From positions 1-14,028 of the forward strand of contig PXSG01000109.1 in NCBI GenBank assembly GCA_003023485.1: DNA of 14,028 bases, read 5' to 3'. Numbering within the stretch: the stretch's first letter is position 1; each line of letters begins with the position of its first letter. This DNA comes from Halobacteriales archaeon SW_10_68_16 (GTDB taxonomy: Archaea > Halobacteriota > Halobacteria > Halobacteriales > Haloarculaceae). The translations under genes were made by a program, and so were the position numbers. The notes under the pieces are model-generated. The model saw only the letters and a list, made by a program, of their open reading frames with translations. It made no database searches and was not told the origin of the DNA. Shown here one piece after another: positions 7,021 through 13,491 of this stretch.

Positions 7021-7026
7021 TTACTT
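7021..7026 (+). promoter_or_regulatory. TATA-like element for the HalX response regulator
   Basis: TTACTT lies 28-33 bases before ATG 7054, giving a leaderless or very short-leader transcript. Confidence 0.4.
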
Positions 7027-7053
7027 GGGGGGACGGGACGAACCGAGGAGTGA

Positions 7054-7680
7054 ATGGCGGCAGAGGACCCCCACATACTGGTCGTAGACGACAACGAGAG
7101 GTTGCGCGAACTGTACTCGCTCTGGCTGCGTCCCGACCACGAGGTCAGCACGGCAGCCGACGGGTCCGCGGCGCTGGACGCGCTGGCCGACGGGATCGAG
7201 GTCGTTTTGCTGGACCGGGAGATGCCCGGACTGTCTGGTATCGAGGTGGCCCGGGCCATCGACGAGTCCGAACACGACCCGTTCGTCGTGATGGTCAGTT
7301 CGATGCCGCCCGACTTCGATCTGATCGAGTACCCGGTCGACGACTACCTCCAGAAACCGGTCGGGGAGGCGGACGTGCGGGACGTCGTGGAGACCTACCG
7401 CGCCCAGTGTGAGTACCTGGCGGCCGTCGACGAACTGTTCGCGCTCATGGCGAAAGTCGCGACAATCGAGGCCAACCACGACGAGGACGAACTCGAAGCC
7501 AACGACGAGTACGTCCGTCTGCGGGTCCGCCTGGAAGAAAAGCGGACGGAGGTCTACGGCGACCTGCTGGAGGCAAAGCCCGACTGGGAGGCCACGTTCC
7601 GGGCCGTCGCGCGTGACGTCGGGAGTACGGACATGGCGAGCGTGGACGCTGGCGTCGACCTCCCGAACGGTTTCGGGTGA
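7054..7680 (+). CDS. HalX-type response regulator
   Basis: A 208-residue two-domain cytoplasmic regulator. The receiver domain (about 1-115) has the acidic pocket Asp12-Asp13 in VVDDNE, the phosphoacceptor Asp54 in LLDREMPG, Ser82/Ser83 in MVSSMP and the conserved Lys101 in LQKPV. The C-terminal half (about 120-190) matches the helical HalX domain found in haloarchaeal response regulators (YLAAVDELFALMAKVATIEA and EYVRLRVRLEEKRTEVYGDLL), which is probably coiled coil. No DNA-binding helix-turn-helix is evident, so its output is unknown. No histidine kinase is adjacent, making it an orphan. A tandem 9-bp repeat lies upstream of its promoter. Confidence 0.92.
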   Translation: MAAEDPHILVVDDNERLRELYSLWLRPDHEVSTAADGSAALDALADGIEVVLLDREMPGLSGIEVARAIDESEHDPFVVMVSSMPPDFDLIEYPVDDYLQKPVGEADVRDVVETYRAQCEYLAAVDELFALMAKVATIEANHDEDELEANDEYVRLRVRLEEKRTEVYGDLLEAKPDWEATFRAVARDVGSTDMASVDAGVDLPNGFG

Positions 7681-7699
7681 GGCGCGGGCGATGAGTTGG

Positions 7700-7707
7700 C
7701 TTTATAC
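7700..7707 (+). promoter_or_regulatory. TATA element of the disrupted flavoprotein gene
   Basis: CTTTATAC lies 24-31 bases before ATG 7731, a good leaderless promoter. It marks 7731 as the ancestral start, although that frame stops after 11 codons. Confidence 0.55.
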
Positions 7708-7730
7708 GGGGGCGGGTCCCCGGTCACCGT

Positions 7731-8994
7731 ATGGAACGCGTCGACGTCGCAATCGTCGTGCCGTAGCTGGGAGGCCGCCGGGATGCTCGATTACTGGGTC
7801 GACCTGATGGACTTCGGCCCCGGCGACATCCCCGAGGACGTCGTGTTGCGGCCCCTCGGCGGCGCGGACTTTCACGGTCCCACCGAGACGCTGACCATCG
7901 ACGATACGGGCATCGACGCGAGCTATCCCGAGTTCGGCTTCGCGTTCCACCGCGCGCGCTTCGACGACTGGCTCCGCGAGGAGGCCGAACACGCCGGGGC
8001 CTCCTACCACGTGGGCGACAGCGTCACCGGCGTCGACTCGGACCCTGCTGGCGACGCGAACCACGACCACCGCCACCGACTCGCGCTCTCGAACGGCGAG
8101 GAAGTCGAGGCGGAGTACCTCGTGCTCGCGGACGGCCCCCAGCGGACGGTCACGACGGGTGCGCTCGACCAGTTCACGCCCGGGCGGACGAGTATCGCCG
8201 ACTATCTCGGACCCGACGAGGCCAACCACATCGCCTACCAGGAGTACCGCGAGGTGCCCGCCGAGGCCTTCGAACCAGGGCGCATCCTCTTCTGGTGGGG
8301 GATCATTCCCGGCCACACCGCCTACCCCTGGGTGTTTCCCAACGACGGCCGCGTCGCGCGTGTCGGGCTGACGATGCCTATCGGGCTGGACATCGACGAC
8401 TTCGACCGGAGCGAGTGGGCGCTGTTGCGCGCCCAGGACGAGACCATCCCCCGCGGGAGCGTCTACCTCGAACGACTCCTCGACCACGCCTACCCCGGGT
8501 ACGATATCGAGGACTTCCCGCTGGTCGAGGACCGCGGGAAACGGGGTGGCACCGAGACATACCCCATCTCCTCGACGCGACCCGTCGAGTCGCCGACGCG
8601 GGCGGGCATCGCCGTGGTCGGCGGCGCGATGGGCGGGACGTCGGCGTTCCACGAGGGGGGCGACCACGTCGCCGTCCGCACCGGGAAAATCGCCGGCGAC
8701 CTCGCCGGGCGGGGCGAACTGCGGCGATACAACGACGCCTGGCAGGACGCCCTGGGCAGGGAGTTCCGGCGCAACGTCACGATGGCTCACATCGTCGCCG
8801 ACTACGGGCCCGACGACTGGGACCGCGTCTTCTCGGCCGCCGAGAAGATGCTCAACCGCGGCGAGTACTCCTGGCTTTCCGTTCTCCGGTCGGGACTGAC
8901 CGGCCTCCGCCTGGTCCGTCAGTACAACCGCACCAAACGGCGGTTCGCTGACGGCGGGTACGTCCAGTTCCGCGAAGACGAGTACGCGGTCTGA
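7731..8994 (+). pseudogene. Geranylgeranyl-reductase-family FAD oxidoreductase with deleted N-terminus
   Basis: The promoter-proximal ATG reads MERVDVAIV, the first beta strand expected before a GxGxxG FAD-binding loop, but the frame then hits TAG at 7764-7766. From about 7770 another frame continues without stops (EAAGMLDYWVDLMDFG) to 8994. That frame contains FAFHRARFDDWLREEAE, LVLADGPQRTV, AYPWVFPNDGRVARVGL and GIAVVGGAMGGTSAFHEGGD, the later blocks of this flavoprotein family. About 50 residues, with the whole GxGxxG loop and the ribose-binding acidic residue, are missing between the two parts. Intact relatives reduce isoprenoid double bonds, including those of archaeal lipids. A TTG at 7696 or ATG at 7783 could start translation of the long frame, but the product would lack its FAD site. 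Probably inactive. Confidence 0.8.
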
Positions 8995-9270
8995 CCGACT
9001 CCCTCACGTCGGCGGCCTCCCCTGGCCGCGACAGGTTCTTGCCCGGCGATAGCGTAGGTCCGTCTGCGTGCCTCAGTCCCCGCCCGAGCGTACCCCCTCG
9101 GGGTGCGATGACAGCGCGGCGAACCCGGGCACGCGACAGCACGCCCGCACGAGGGTTAGCCGGCCGACGCGGCACGCCGCCCGGGATGACGCCGGTCGTT
9201 AGTGTTCGGGCGTACACTCTGTTGATGCGTACGCTTTGGTGTCGGTTGCTCTCCACGGGCTGCACAAGCG

Positions 9271-9279
9271 TTTTGTATG
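9271..9279 (+). promoter_or_regulatory. TATA-like element of the toxin-antitoxin operon
   Basis: TTTTGTATG lies 33-41 bases before ATG 9312. This is further out than at neighbouring genes and leaves room for a short leader carrying the ribosome binding site. Confidence 0.4.
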
Positions 9280-9299
9280 TAAGAATAGTAGTGGGAAAC

Positions 9300-9305
9300 A
9301 GGTGA
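9300..9305 (+). promoter_or_regulatory. Shine-Dalgarno sequence of the antitoxin gene
   Basis: AGGTGA ends six bases before ATG 9312 and matches the 16S anti-Shine-Dalgarno sequence. It is unusual in this window, where most starts look leaderless, and decides the start codon. Confidence 0.6.
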
Positions 9306-9311
9306 AATAGA

Positions 9312-9587
9312 ATGGGAAAAGAGGGAGTCGAGGTAACTTCCGGGGAGGAGTTCACGCTGAAAGTCGACGACAGGGGGAGAGTCACGCTCCCGAAAGAGAT
9401 CCGGGACCGGCTCGGAATCGAGTCGAACGACGAGATCCCCGCGACGCTGGTTGGCTCGGTTCTCGAAGTCGATCCGAAGCCGAGTGCGAAGTTACACACC
9501 GTGACAGCCGGCCGGGAGTCGTGGGAAAACACGACGCCTGCTGACGCCGGCGAGAGCCTCTTCGGACCGATGGACGAAGGCGAATGA
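9312..9587 (+). CDS. AbrB/SpoVT-type antitoxin
   Basis: A 91-residue acidic protein with a swapped-hairpin AbrB DNA-binding domain at residues 14-55. FTLKVDDRGRVTLPKEIRDR followed by LGIESNDEI is the typical signature: D-x-R-G-R-V-x-LPKEIR-x-x-LGI. The tail from about residue 56 is low in structure and would wrap around the toxin. It overlaps the PIN gene by ATGA (9584-9587), giving translational coupling, the standard layout of VapB-like antitoxins. By analogy the complex would bind its own promoter region and repress it. It has a Shine-Dalgarno sequence, unlike its neighbours, and somewhat lower GC at its start, which fits arrival by transfer. Confidence 0.88.
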   Translation: MGKEGVEVTSGEEFTLKVDDRGRVTLPKEIRDRLGIESNDEIPATLVGSVLEVDPKPSAKLHTVTAGRESWENTTPADAGESLFGPMDEGE

Positions 9588-10069
9588 GCGGGCCGGTCGA
9601 TTCGCTTCCGACCGAGGTGACGGTCCTCACGGACGTCAACATCCTCGCCATCGGGCTGACCGACGATCACCCAGCCTACGACGACGTCTTCCCGTGGATC
9701 GAGCAGGCACTCGACGGGCCGAACGTGTTGCTCGTGTTCGACTACTACCCCCTCCGAGCACAGTACATCATGGTCCAGAAGTTCGGCGTCGAGCCAGTGG
9801 ACGCTCGCAACACAATCCAGTCGCTCGTCCGGAGTCCGGCCCGGATTGTCGGCGCCACCGACTCCACAGTCCTTGACGCATACGAGATCAGTGCCGAGAA
9901 GAACCACGACGTGTACGACTCGTTTCTCCTCGCTCTCGCGCGCTCCTACGACGCCGACTACTTGCTCACTACCGATTCCGACTTCGACGAACTCTGTGAG
10001 ACCGAGGCTGTGGCGTATCGGAACCCGATTCCTGCGGAGAAACGCGACGTTTTGACCCTCGACGGATGA
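9584..10069 (+). CDS. PIN-domain toxin (VapC-like ribonuclease)
   Basis: A 161-residue PIN-domain protein. The first metal-binding acid is Asp17 in VLTDVNIL, followed by the conserved Asn19. The third is in DVYDSFLLALA (Asp109 or Asp112), and the fourth pair is in TTDSDF (Asp131, Asp133). The second acid, usually a Glu in the helix after the first strands, is not obvious; Asp53 in VFDYYPLR may take its place. PIN toxins cut tRNA or rRNA with Mg2+ or Mn2+. It is coupled to the upstream AbrB antitoxin by a four-base overlap. Length is at the upper end for VapC. I am confident of fold and pairing, less so that it is an active toxin. Confidence 0.87.
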   Translation: MSGPVDSLPTEVTVLTDVNILAIGLTDDHPAYDDVFPWIEQALDGPNVLLVFDYYPLRAQYIMVQKFGVEPVDARNTIQSLVRSPARIVGATDSTVLDAYEISAEKNHDVYDSFLLALARSYDADYLLTTDSDFDELCETEAVAYRNPIPAEKRDVLTLDG

Positions 10070-10078
10070 GCGCGCCTG

Positions 10079-10097
10079 CTCTCCTGAAACCGGAGAG
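10079..10097 (+). terminator. Hairpin after the toxin gene
   Basis: CTCTCC (10079-10084) and GGAGAG (10092-10097) form a perfect six-base stem with a seven-base loop, ten bases after the PIN stop. No T-run follows, so termination is only possible, not certain. Confidence 0.4.
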
Positions 10098-10155
10098 TGA
10101 GTGAGAGCCGGAATTTGATATATCCACATGTCGTGTAGCGCCTGCGGGACAAAAC

Positions 10156-10161
10156 CATTAG
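10156..10161 (+). promoter_or_regulatory. TATA-like element for gcvT-gcvH
   Basis: CATTAG, preceded by AAAAC, lies 25-30 bases before ATG 10186. The more AT-rich TTGATATATCC near 10113-10123 is too far upstream for a leaderless start but could serve a longer transcript. Confidence 0.35.
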
Positions 10162-10185
10162 GTCGCCGGCCCGTGACGGACGGAT

Positions 10186-11274
10186 ATGTCGCTGCGGACG
10201 CCGCCCTTGCGCGGGGCACACGAGTCGGCGGGCGCACAGTTCACCGACTTCGGCGGCTGGGACATGCCCGTCGAGTTCGACTCGATCCGAACCGAACACA
10301 CTGCCGTCCGCGAGGCAGTCGGGAAGTTCGACGTCTCGCACATGGGTGAGATCACCGTCTCGGGGCCCGACGCCACGCGCCTGTTGAACCGCCTGACGAC
10401 CAACGACGTCGCGGCACTCGACCCCGGCGAGGCCCAGTACGCGGCGATCACCGACGAGTCGGGCGTGATGCTCGACGACACCATCGTGTACAACCTCCCG
10501 CCCGGGGAGGACGACGACTACCTGTTCATCCCGAACGCCGGCCACGACGCCGAGCTGTACGACCGCTGGGTCGACCACCGGGTCGCGTGGGACCTCGACG
10601 CGACCGTCGAGAACCGGACCGAGGAGTACGCGATGATCGCGGTCCAGGGCCCCGACTCGCCCGGTCTGCTGGGCTCAGAGACGGGCGTCGACCTCGACGA
10701 CCTCTCACCGATGGAGATCGCCAGCGGGACCGTCGCCGGGACCGACGCCCTCGTGGCTCGCACCGGCTACACCGGCGAACGCGGGTACGAGGTGCTCGCT
10801 CCCTGGGAGTCTACCGAGGCGGTCTGGTCGGCCCTGGAGTGTCAGCCCTGCGGGCTCGGGTCCCGCGACACGCTGCGCACCGAGATGGGATTTTTGCTCT
10901 CGGGACAGGACTTCGACCCCGCGGCAGAGCCCCGCAACCCCTACGAGGCGGGCATCGACTTTGCCGTGAAACTCGATACGGAGTTCGTCGGCCGTGACGC
11001 CCTGGAGGGGGTCGCCGCCGAGGGTCCCGAGGAGAAACTGACCGGTCTGGAACTGATCGACCGCGGCGTTCCCCGGCACGGCTACGAGGTGACCTCGTCC
11101 GACGGCGACTCGCTCGGCCACGTCACCAGCGGGACGATGAGCCCGACGCTTGGCGACCCGATTGCGCTGGCGTACCTCCCGGCCGCATACGCCGGTAGTG
11201 GCGAGACAGTCCGCGTGGTCATCCGGGACGAACCGAAGAAAGCACGTACTAGGACGTTGCCTTTCCTACCATGA
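10186..11274 (+). CDS. gcvT: Glycine cleavage system T protein (aminomethyltransferase)
   Basis: A 362-residue cytoplasmic enzyme that moves the methylene group from the aminomethyl-lipoyl H protein to tetrahydrofolate (or an archaeal equivalent) and releases ammonia. Family blocks run in order: [13 protein letters not shown] (19-31), [28 protein letters not shown] with the Asp pair 97-98 that binds folate, the [10 protein letters not shown] block, [13 protein letters not shown] and [12 protein letters not shown]. It ends with [20 protein letters not shown]. Length and blocks are complete, so this gene is intact although close neighbours are damaged. Its TGA (11272-11274) overlaps the gcvH start by ATGA. 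Confidence 0.96.
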   Translation: MSLRTPPLRGAHESAGAQFTDFGGWDMPVEFDSIRTEHTAVREAVGKFDVSHMGEITVSGPDATRLLNRLTTNDVAALDPGEAQYAAITDESGVMLDDTIVYNLPPGEDDDYLFIPNAGHDAELYDRWVDHRVAWDLDATVENRTEEYAMIAVQGPDSPGLLGSETGVDLDDLSPMEIASGTVAGTDALVARTGYTGERGYEVLAPWESTEAVWSALECQPCGLGSRDTLRTEMGFLLSGQDFDPAAEPRNPYEAGIDFAVKLDTEFVGRDALEGVAAEGPEEKLTGLELIDRGVPRHGYEVTSSDGDSLGHVTSGTMSPTLGDPIALAYLPAAYAGSGETVRVVIRDEPKKARTRTLPFLP

Positions 11275-11654
11275 GCTTCGAGATACCAGACGAGTGCCGC
11301 TTCATGGAGAGTCACGAGTGGGCGCGCGAGGAAGACGGGGCGGTCAGAGTCGGTATCAGCGATTTCGCGCAGGACGAACTCGGCGACGTGGTCTTCGTCG
11401 AACTCCCCGACGAGGGCGCGGAGTTGGGCCGCGAGGACGACTTCGGCGTCATCGAGTCCATCAAGGCGGTCTCGGACATCTACGCGCCGGTCGCCGGCAC
11501 GGTCACCGCGGTCAACGAGGAACTGATCGAGGAACCCGAACTGGTCAACGAGGACCCGTACGGCGACGGCTGGATGGCCGTCTTCGACCCGGCCGAGGAC
11601 GACCCGCTGGCCGACCTCCTCTCGCCCGAGGCGTACCGCGAACAGATCGAGTGA
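11271..11654 (+). CDS. gcvH: Glycine cleavage system H protein (lipoyl carrier)
   Basis: A 127-residue acidic carrier protein that shuttles the aminomethyl intermediate between the P, T and L proteins on a lipoyl arm. The lipoylated lysine is Lys65 in [18 protein letters not shown], the classic motif. [20 protein letters not shown] (14-33) and [10 protein letters not shown] are the other conserved blocks. It is coupled to gcvT by a four-base overlap. The decarboxylase genes (gcvPA, gcvPB), often next in haloarchaeal gcv operons, are not here; after 132 to 141 bases an unrelated membrane protein follows. Confidence 0.96.
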   Translation: MSFEIPDECRFMESHEWAREEDGAVRVGISDFAQDELGDVVFVELPDEGAELGREDDFGVIESIKAVSDIYAPVAGTVTAVNEELIEEPELVNEDPYGDGWMAVFDPAEDDPLADLLSPEAYREQIE

Positions 11655-11795
11655 TTCGGGCACCGTCCCGGAAACCCTGACTCACCGACGGCAGGCGAGT
11701 GCCGACGCCACTCCGTTCCGGCATAAAGCGTATACCGGTTCACAAAATCGGATGGGACCGAAACCGATACGCGTCTGTCCCCCCAAGTGTCGGCA

Positions 11796-12596
11796 ATGGT
11801 CCACAGTCCGGTGCTCGCGGTGGTGCTCCACCTCGGGGAAGTGACGACTGGCTCCGTGGAGCTGGGGGTGTTTCTCGTCGTCGGCCTGCTGGGGGGTGCC
11901 CACTGTCTGGGGATGTGTGGCCCGCTCGTGACGATGTACGGCGAGCGGATGGCCGACCAGGCGGCGGCCGACGGCGGTCGACTGACCACCTACGAGGTCC
12001 GCCAGCACGCCCTGTTCAACGTCGGACGGACGGTCAGCTACGCCACCCTGGGGACGGCCTTCGGCCTCGCGGGGATGCTCTTTTTCGACGCCTCGGCGAT
12101 CACCCGGTTCGAGCGACCCGTCCGCGTCGTCACGGGGCTGGCCGTCGGGACGCTCATCCTCGTTGTCGGCGTCCAGTACGTCCTGGGCCGGCAGGGCAGC
12201 CACAGCCTGCCCGGCAGCGGCGTCTTCGGGCGCGTCTACGGCGCCGTCCAGGGACGGATCGACGGCTGGGCGACCGGGCCCGGCATCGTCGGCCTGGGGC
12301 TGCTCCACGGGCTGTTGCCCTGTCCGCTCCTGTACCCCGCGTTCCTGTATGCCTTCGCCCGCGGGTCGCCGCTGGGCGGCGGCCTGGCGCTGGCCCTGCT
12401 GGGGATCGGGACCTTCCCGACGCTGTTCATCTACGGGACCGTCCTCCAGTCGATCAGTCCGACACACCGCCAGCGCCTCCACCGCGTGCTCGGGGTCGCG
12501 TTCCTCGTGATGGGCTGGATGCTCCTCTCGCACTCGCTGGGCCTGCTCGGGATCGCCGTCCCACACATCGAGGTCCCGACCTACCAGCCGCTGTGA
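11796..12596 (+). CDS. TauE/SafE-like (DsbD_2-like) membrane protein
   Basis: A 266-residue protein with about six to seven membrane helices. The first helix ends in GGAHCLGMCGPLV (Cys37 and Cys41 with His36), and the second repeat carries LLHGLLPCPLLYPAFLYAF. These paired Cys motifs mark the group annotated as sulfite exporter TauE/SafE or DsbD_2, related to CcdA/DsbD transporters and often linked to metal or cytochrome-oxidase maturation. Whether it moves a solute, electrons or copper cannot be decided. ATG 11796 is chosen for the start; GTG 11787, in frame three codons upstream, is equally possible. A GATACG about 30 bases upstream could be its TATA element. No operon partner is apparent. 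Confidence 0.8.
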   Translation: MVHSPVLAVVLHLGEVTTGSVELGVFLVVGLLGGAHCLGMCGPLVTMYGERMADQAAADGGRLTTYEVRQHALFNVGRTVSYATLGTAFGLAGMLFFDASAITRFERPVRVVTGLAVGTLILVVGVQYVLGRQGSHSLPGSGVFGRVYGAVQGRIDGWATGPGIVGLGLLHGLLPCPLLYPAFLYAFARGSPLGGGLALALLGIGTFPTLFIYGTVLQSISPTHRQRLHRVLGVAFLVMGWMLLSHSLGLLGIAVPHIEVPTYQPL

Positions 12597-12690
12597 GAGA
12601 TTCCCGGCGTCACCTTCCTCGCGCCAGCGGTTGTGAGATGCCCGCACACTGGGTCTGAACGTTCAAGCGCGCTCGGCGCCAATCGGTAGT

Positions 12691-13324
12691 ATGCGACGCC
12701 GTCGCTTCCTCGGGGCCGTCGGGACCGGTCTCCTCACGGCCACTGCCGGGTGCGCCGCCAGCGGGAGCGACGGCGCGGGTGCTGTAGAGTCCGGGACGCC
12801 GGCGAGGGAAGCGACGCCAGGGGCGGACCGCGAGGGAGCGACCGGGCCTGGAGACCCCGACCTGCCACTCGGGGAATCGGACCTCGTGCGCGCCGCAGGG
12901 AGAGACGACCTTCGGCGTCTCGGGGTGCCTCTGGCAGCGCGACCTCGTGCTGTACGACGAACGCACGGAGTCGCTCTGGAGCCAGATACTCGGCCGGGCG
13001 GTCAGGGGCCCCCGGACCGGCGACCGCCTCTCCCTCCGCCCGTCGACGCTGACGACGTGGGGCGAGTGGCGAGAGATTCACCCGGACACCGAGGTTCTGG
13101 TGCCCCCGCCCGAGTCCGGGACAGTCACCGAGCGGGGACGGCGCAACTACAACACGAACCCCTACAGCGACTACGAGGACGCACCCGATCCGGCGGCAAA
13201 CGAAGTCGACCGTCTCCCGCCCAGGGCGCTCGTGCTGGGCGTCGCGACCGACGAGACGGCCAGGGCGTACTGGTTCAAGACCGTCCGGGAGGCCGGCGGC
13301 GTCGTCAACGATCACGTGGGTGTC
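12691..13324 (+). pseudogene. DUF3179 Tat lipoprotein, internally deleted and 3'-truncated
   Basis: The start encodes MRRRRFLGAVGTGLLTATAGC, a twin-arginine signal with a lipobox ending at Cys21, so the product was exported and lipid-anchored. The frame continues to LPLGESDLVRAA (about 12893) and then loses homology. From about 12890 a second frame gives GETTFGVSGCLWQRDLVLYD, ERTESLWSQILGRAVRGP, TLTTWGEWREIHPDTEVL and LVLGVATDETARAYWFKTV, the core and second half of DUF3179. About 80-100 residues of the first half, with the usual YCPLxG segment, are missing. After GGVVNDHVG (13321) the family sequence ends again and antisense of a zinc-finger gene follows. Function of DUF3179 is unknown. Clearly broken. 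Confidence 0.8.
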
Positions 13325-13330
13325 GTCACA
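13319..13330. other. Junction between two 3'-truncated convergent genes
   Basis: The DUF3179 lipoprotein (+) stops matching its family at codon 13319-13321, and the zinc-finger gene (-) stops at about 13325-13328. Loss of both 3' ends and whatever lay between by one deletion is the simplest explanation. Confidence 0.6.
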
Positions 13331-13396
13331 GTCGTGGAGTCTGAGCCGGGTCAGCGTCTCGAAGGTTCGGCCACAGTCGTCGCACTCGTGGCTCAT
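13325..13396 (-). pseudogene. C2H2-like zinc-finger protein, only the first ~24 codons
   Basis: On the minus strand ATG 13396-13394 opens MSHECDDCGRTF, continuing through ETLTRLRLHDC. Cys5, Cys8, His21 and Cys23 form a compact zinc-finger like those beginning many small haloarchaeal proteins. Beyond Cys23 the frame runs into antisense of the DUF3179 gene, so the rest of the protein is gone. A TATA-like GTTTTC (minus strand, about 13422-13428) lies at leaderless distance from the start, so the promoter survives. Zinc-finger identity is well supported; its role is unknown. Confidence 0.65.
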
Positions 13397-13457
13397 ACGC
13401 GAGCGAACGAGCGCCACGGAAGAAAACCGTTCGGCATGGCGCGCCCAATGACGTGCC

Positions 13458-13464
13458 TTTTTAG
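13458..13464 (+). promoter_or_regulatory. TATA-like element for the PCNA gene
   Basis: TTTTTAG lies 28-34 bases before ATG 13492. It shares a 95-base divergent region with the promoter of the zinc-finger stub. Confidence 0.5.
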
Positions 13465-13491
13465 GGGATGACACCGTACCCCGGCGCAAGA

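Larger units (their letters stand above)
8995..9311. other. 317-base spacer with no supported gene
   Basis: No tRNA cloverleaf, CRISPR repeat or recognisable protein is seen. A TTCTTGC at about 9038 precedes a GTG at 9068 with leaderless-like spacing, opening a frame of about 44 codons rich in Arg and Pro that I do not recognise. An inverted GCGTAC/GTACGC pair lies at 9210-9215 and 9229-9234. The right end holds the toxin-antitoxin promoter. Given the nearby gene damage, this could be scrambled gene remains. Confidence 0.5.

Noticed and set aside
7702..8790. 362-codon minus-strand frame
   Set aside because: It is antisense to the flavoprotein pseudogene, which has clear family motifs on the plus strand.
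9068..9201. GTG-initiated short frame with a leaderless-like promoter
   Set aside because: About 44 codons, Arg/Pro-rich, not recognised, with no conserved motif. Kept only as part of the spacer description.
8852..10237. 461-codon minus-strand frame
   Set aside because: It spans the spacer and lies antisense to the AbrB/PIN pair and the end of the flavoprotein gene. No domain is recognisable.
12734..13489. 251-codon minus-strand frame as a full zinc-finger protein
   Set aside because: Only residues 32-55, from ATG 13396, look like a zinc finger. The remainder is antisense to DUF3179 motifs.
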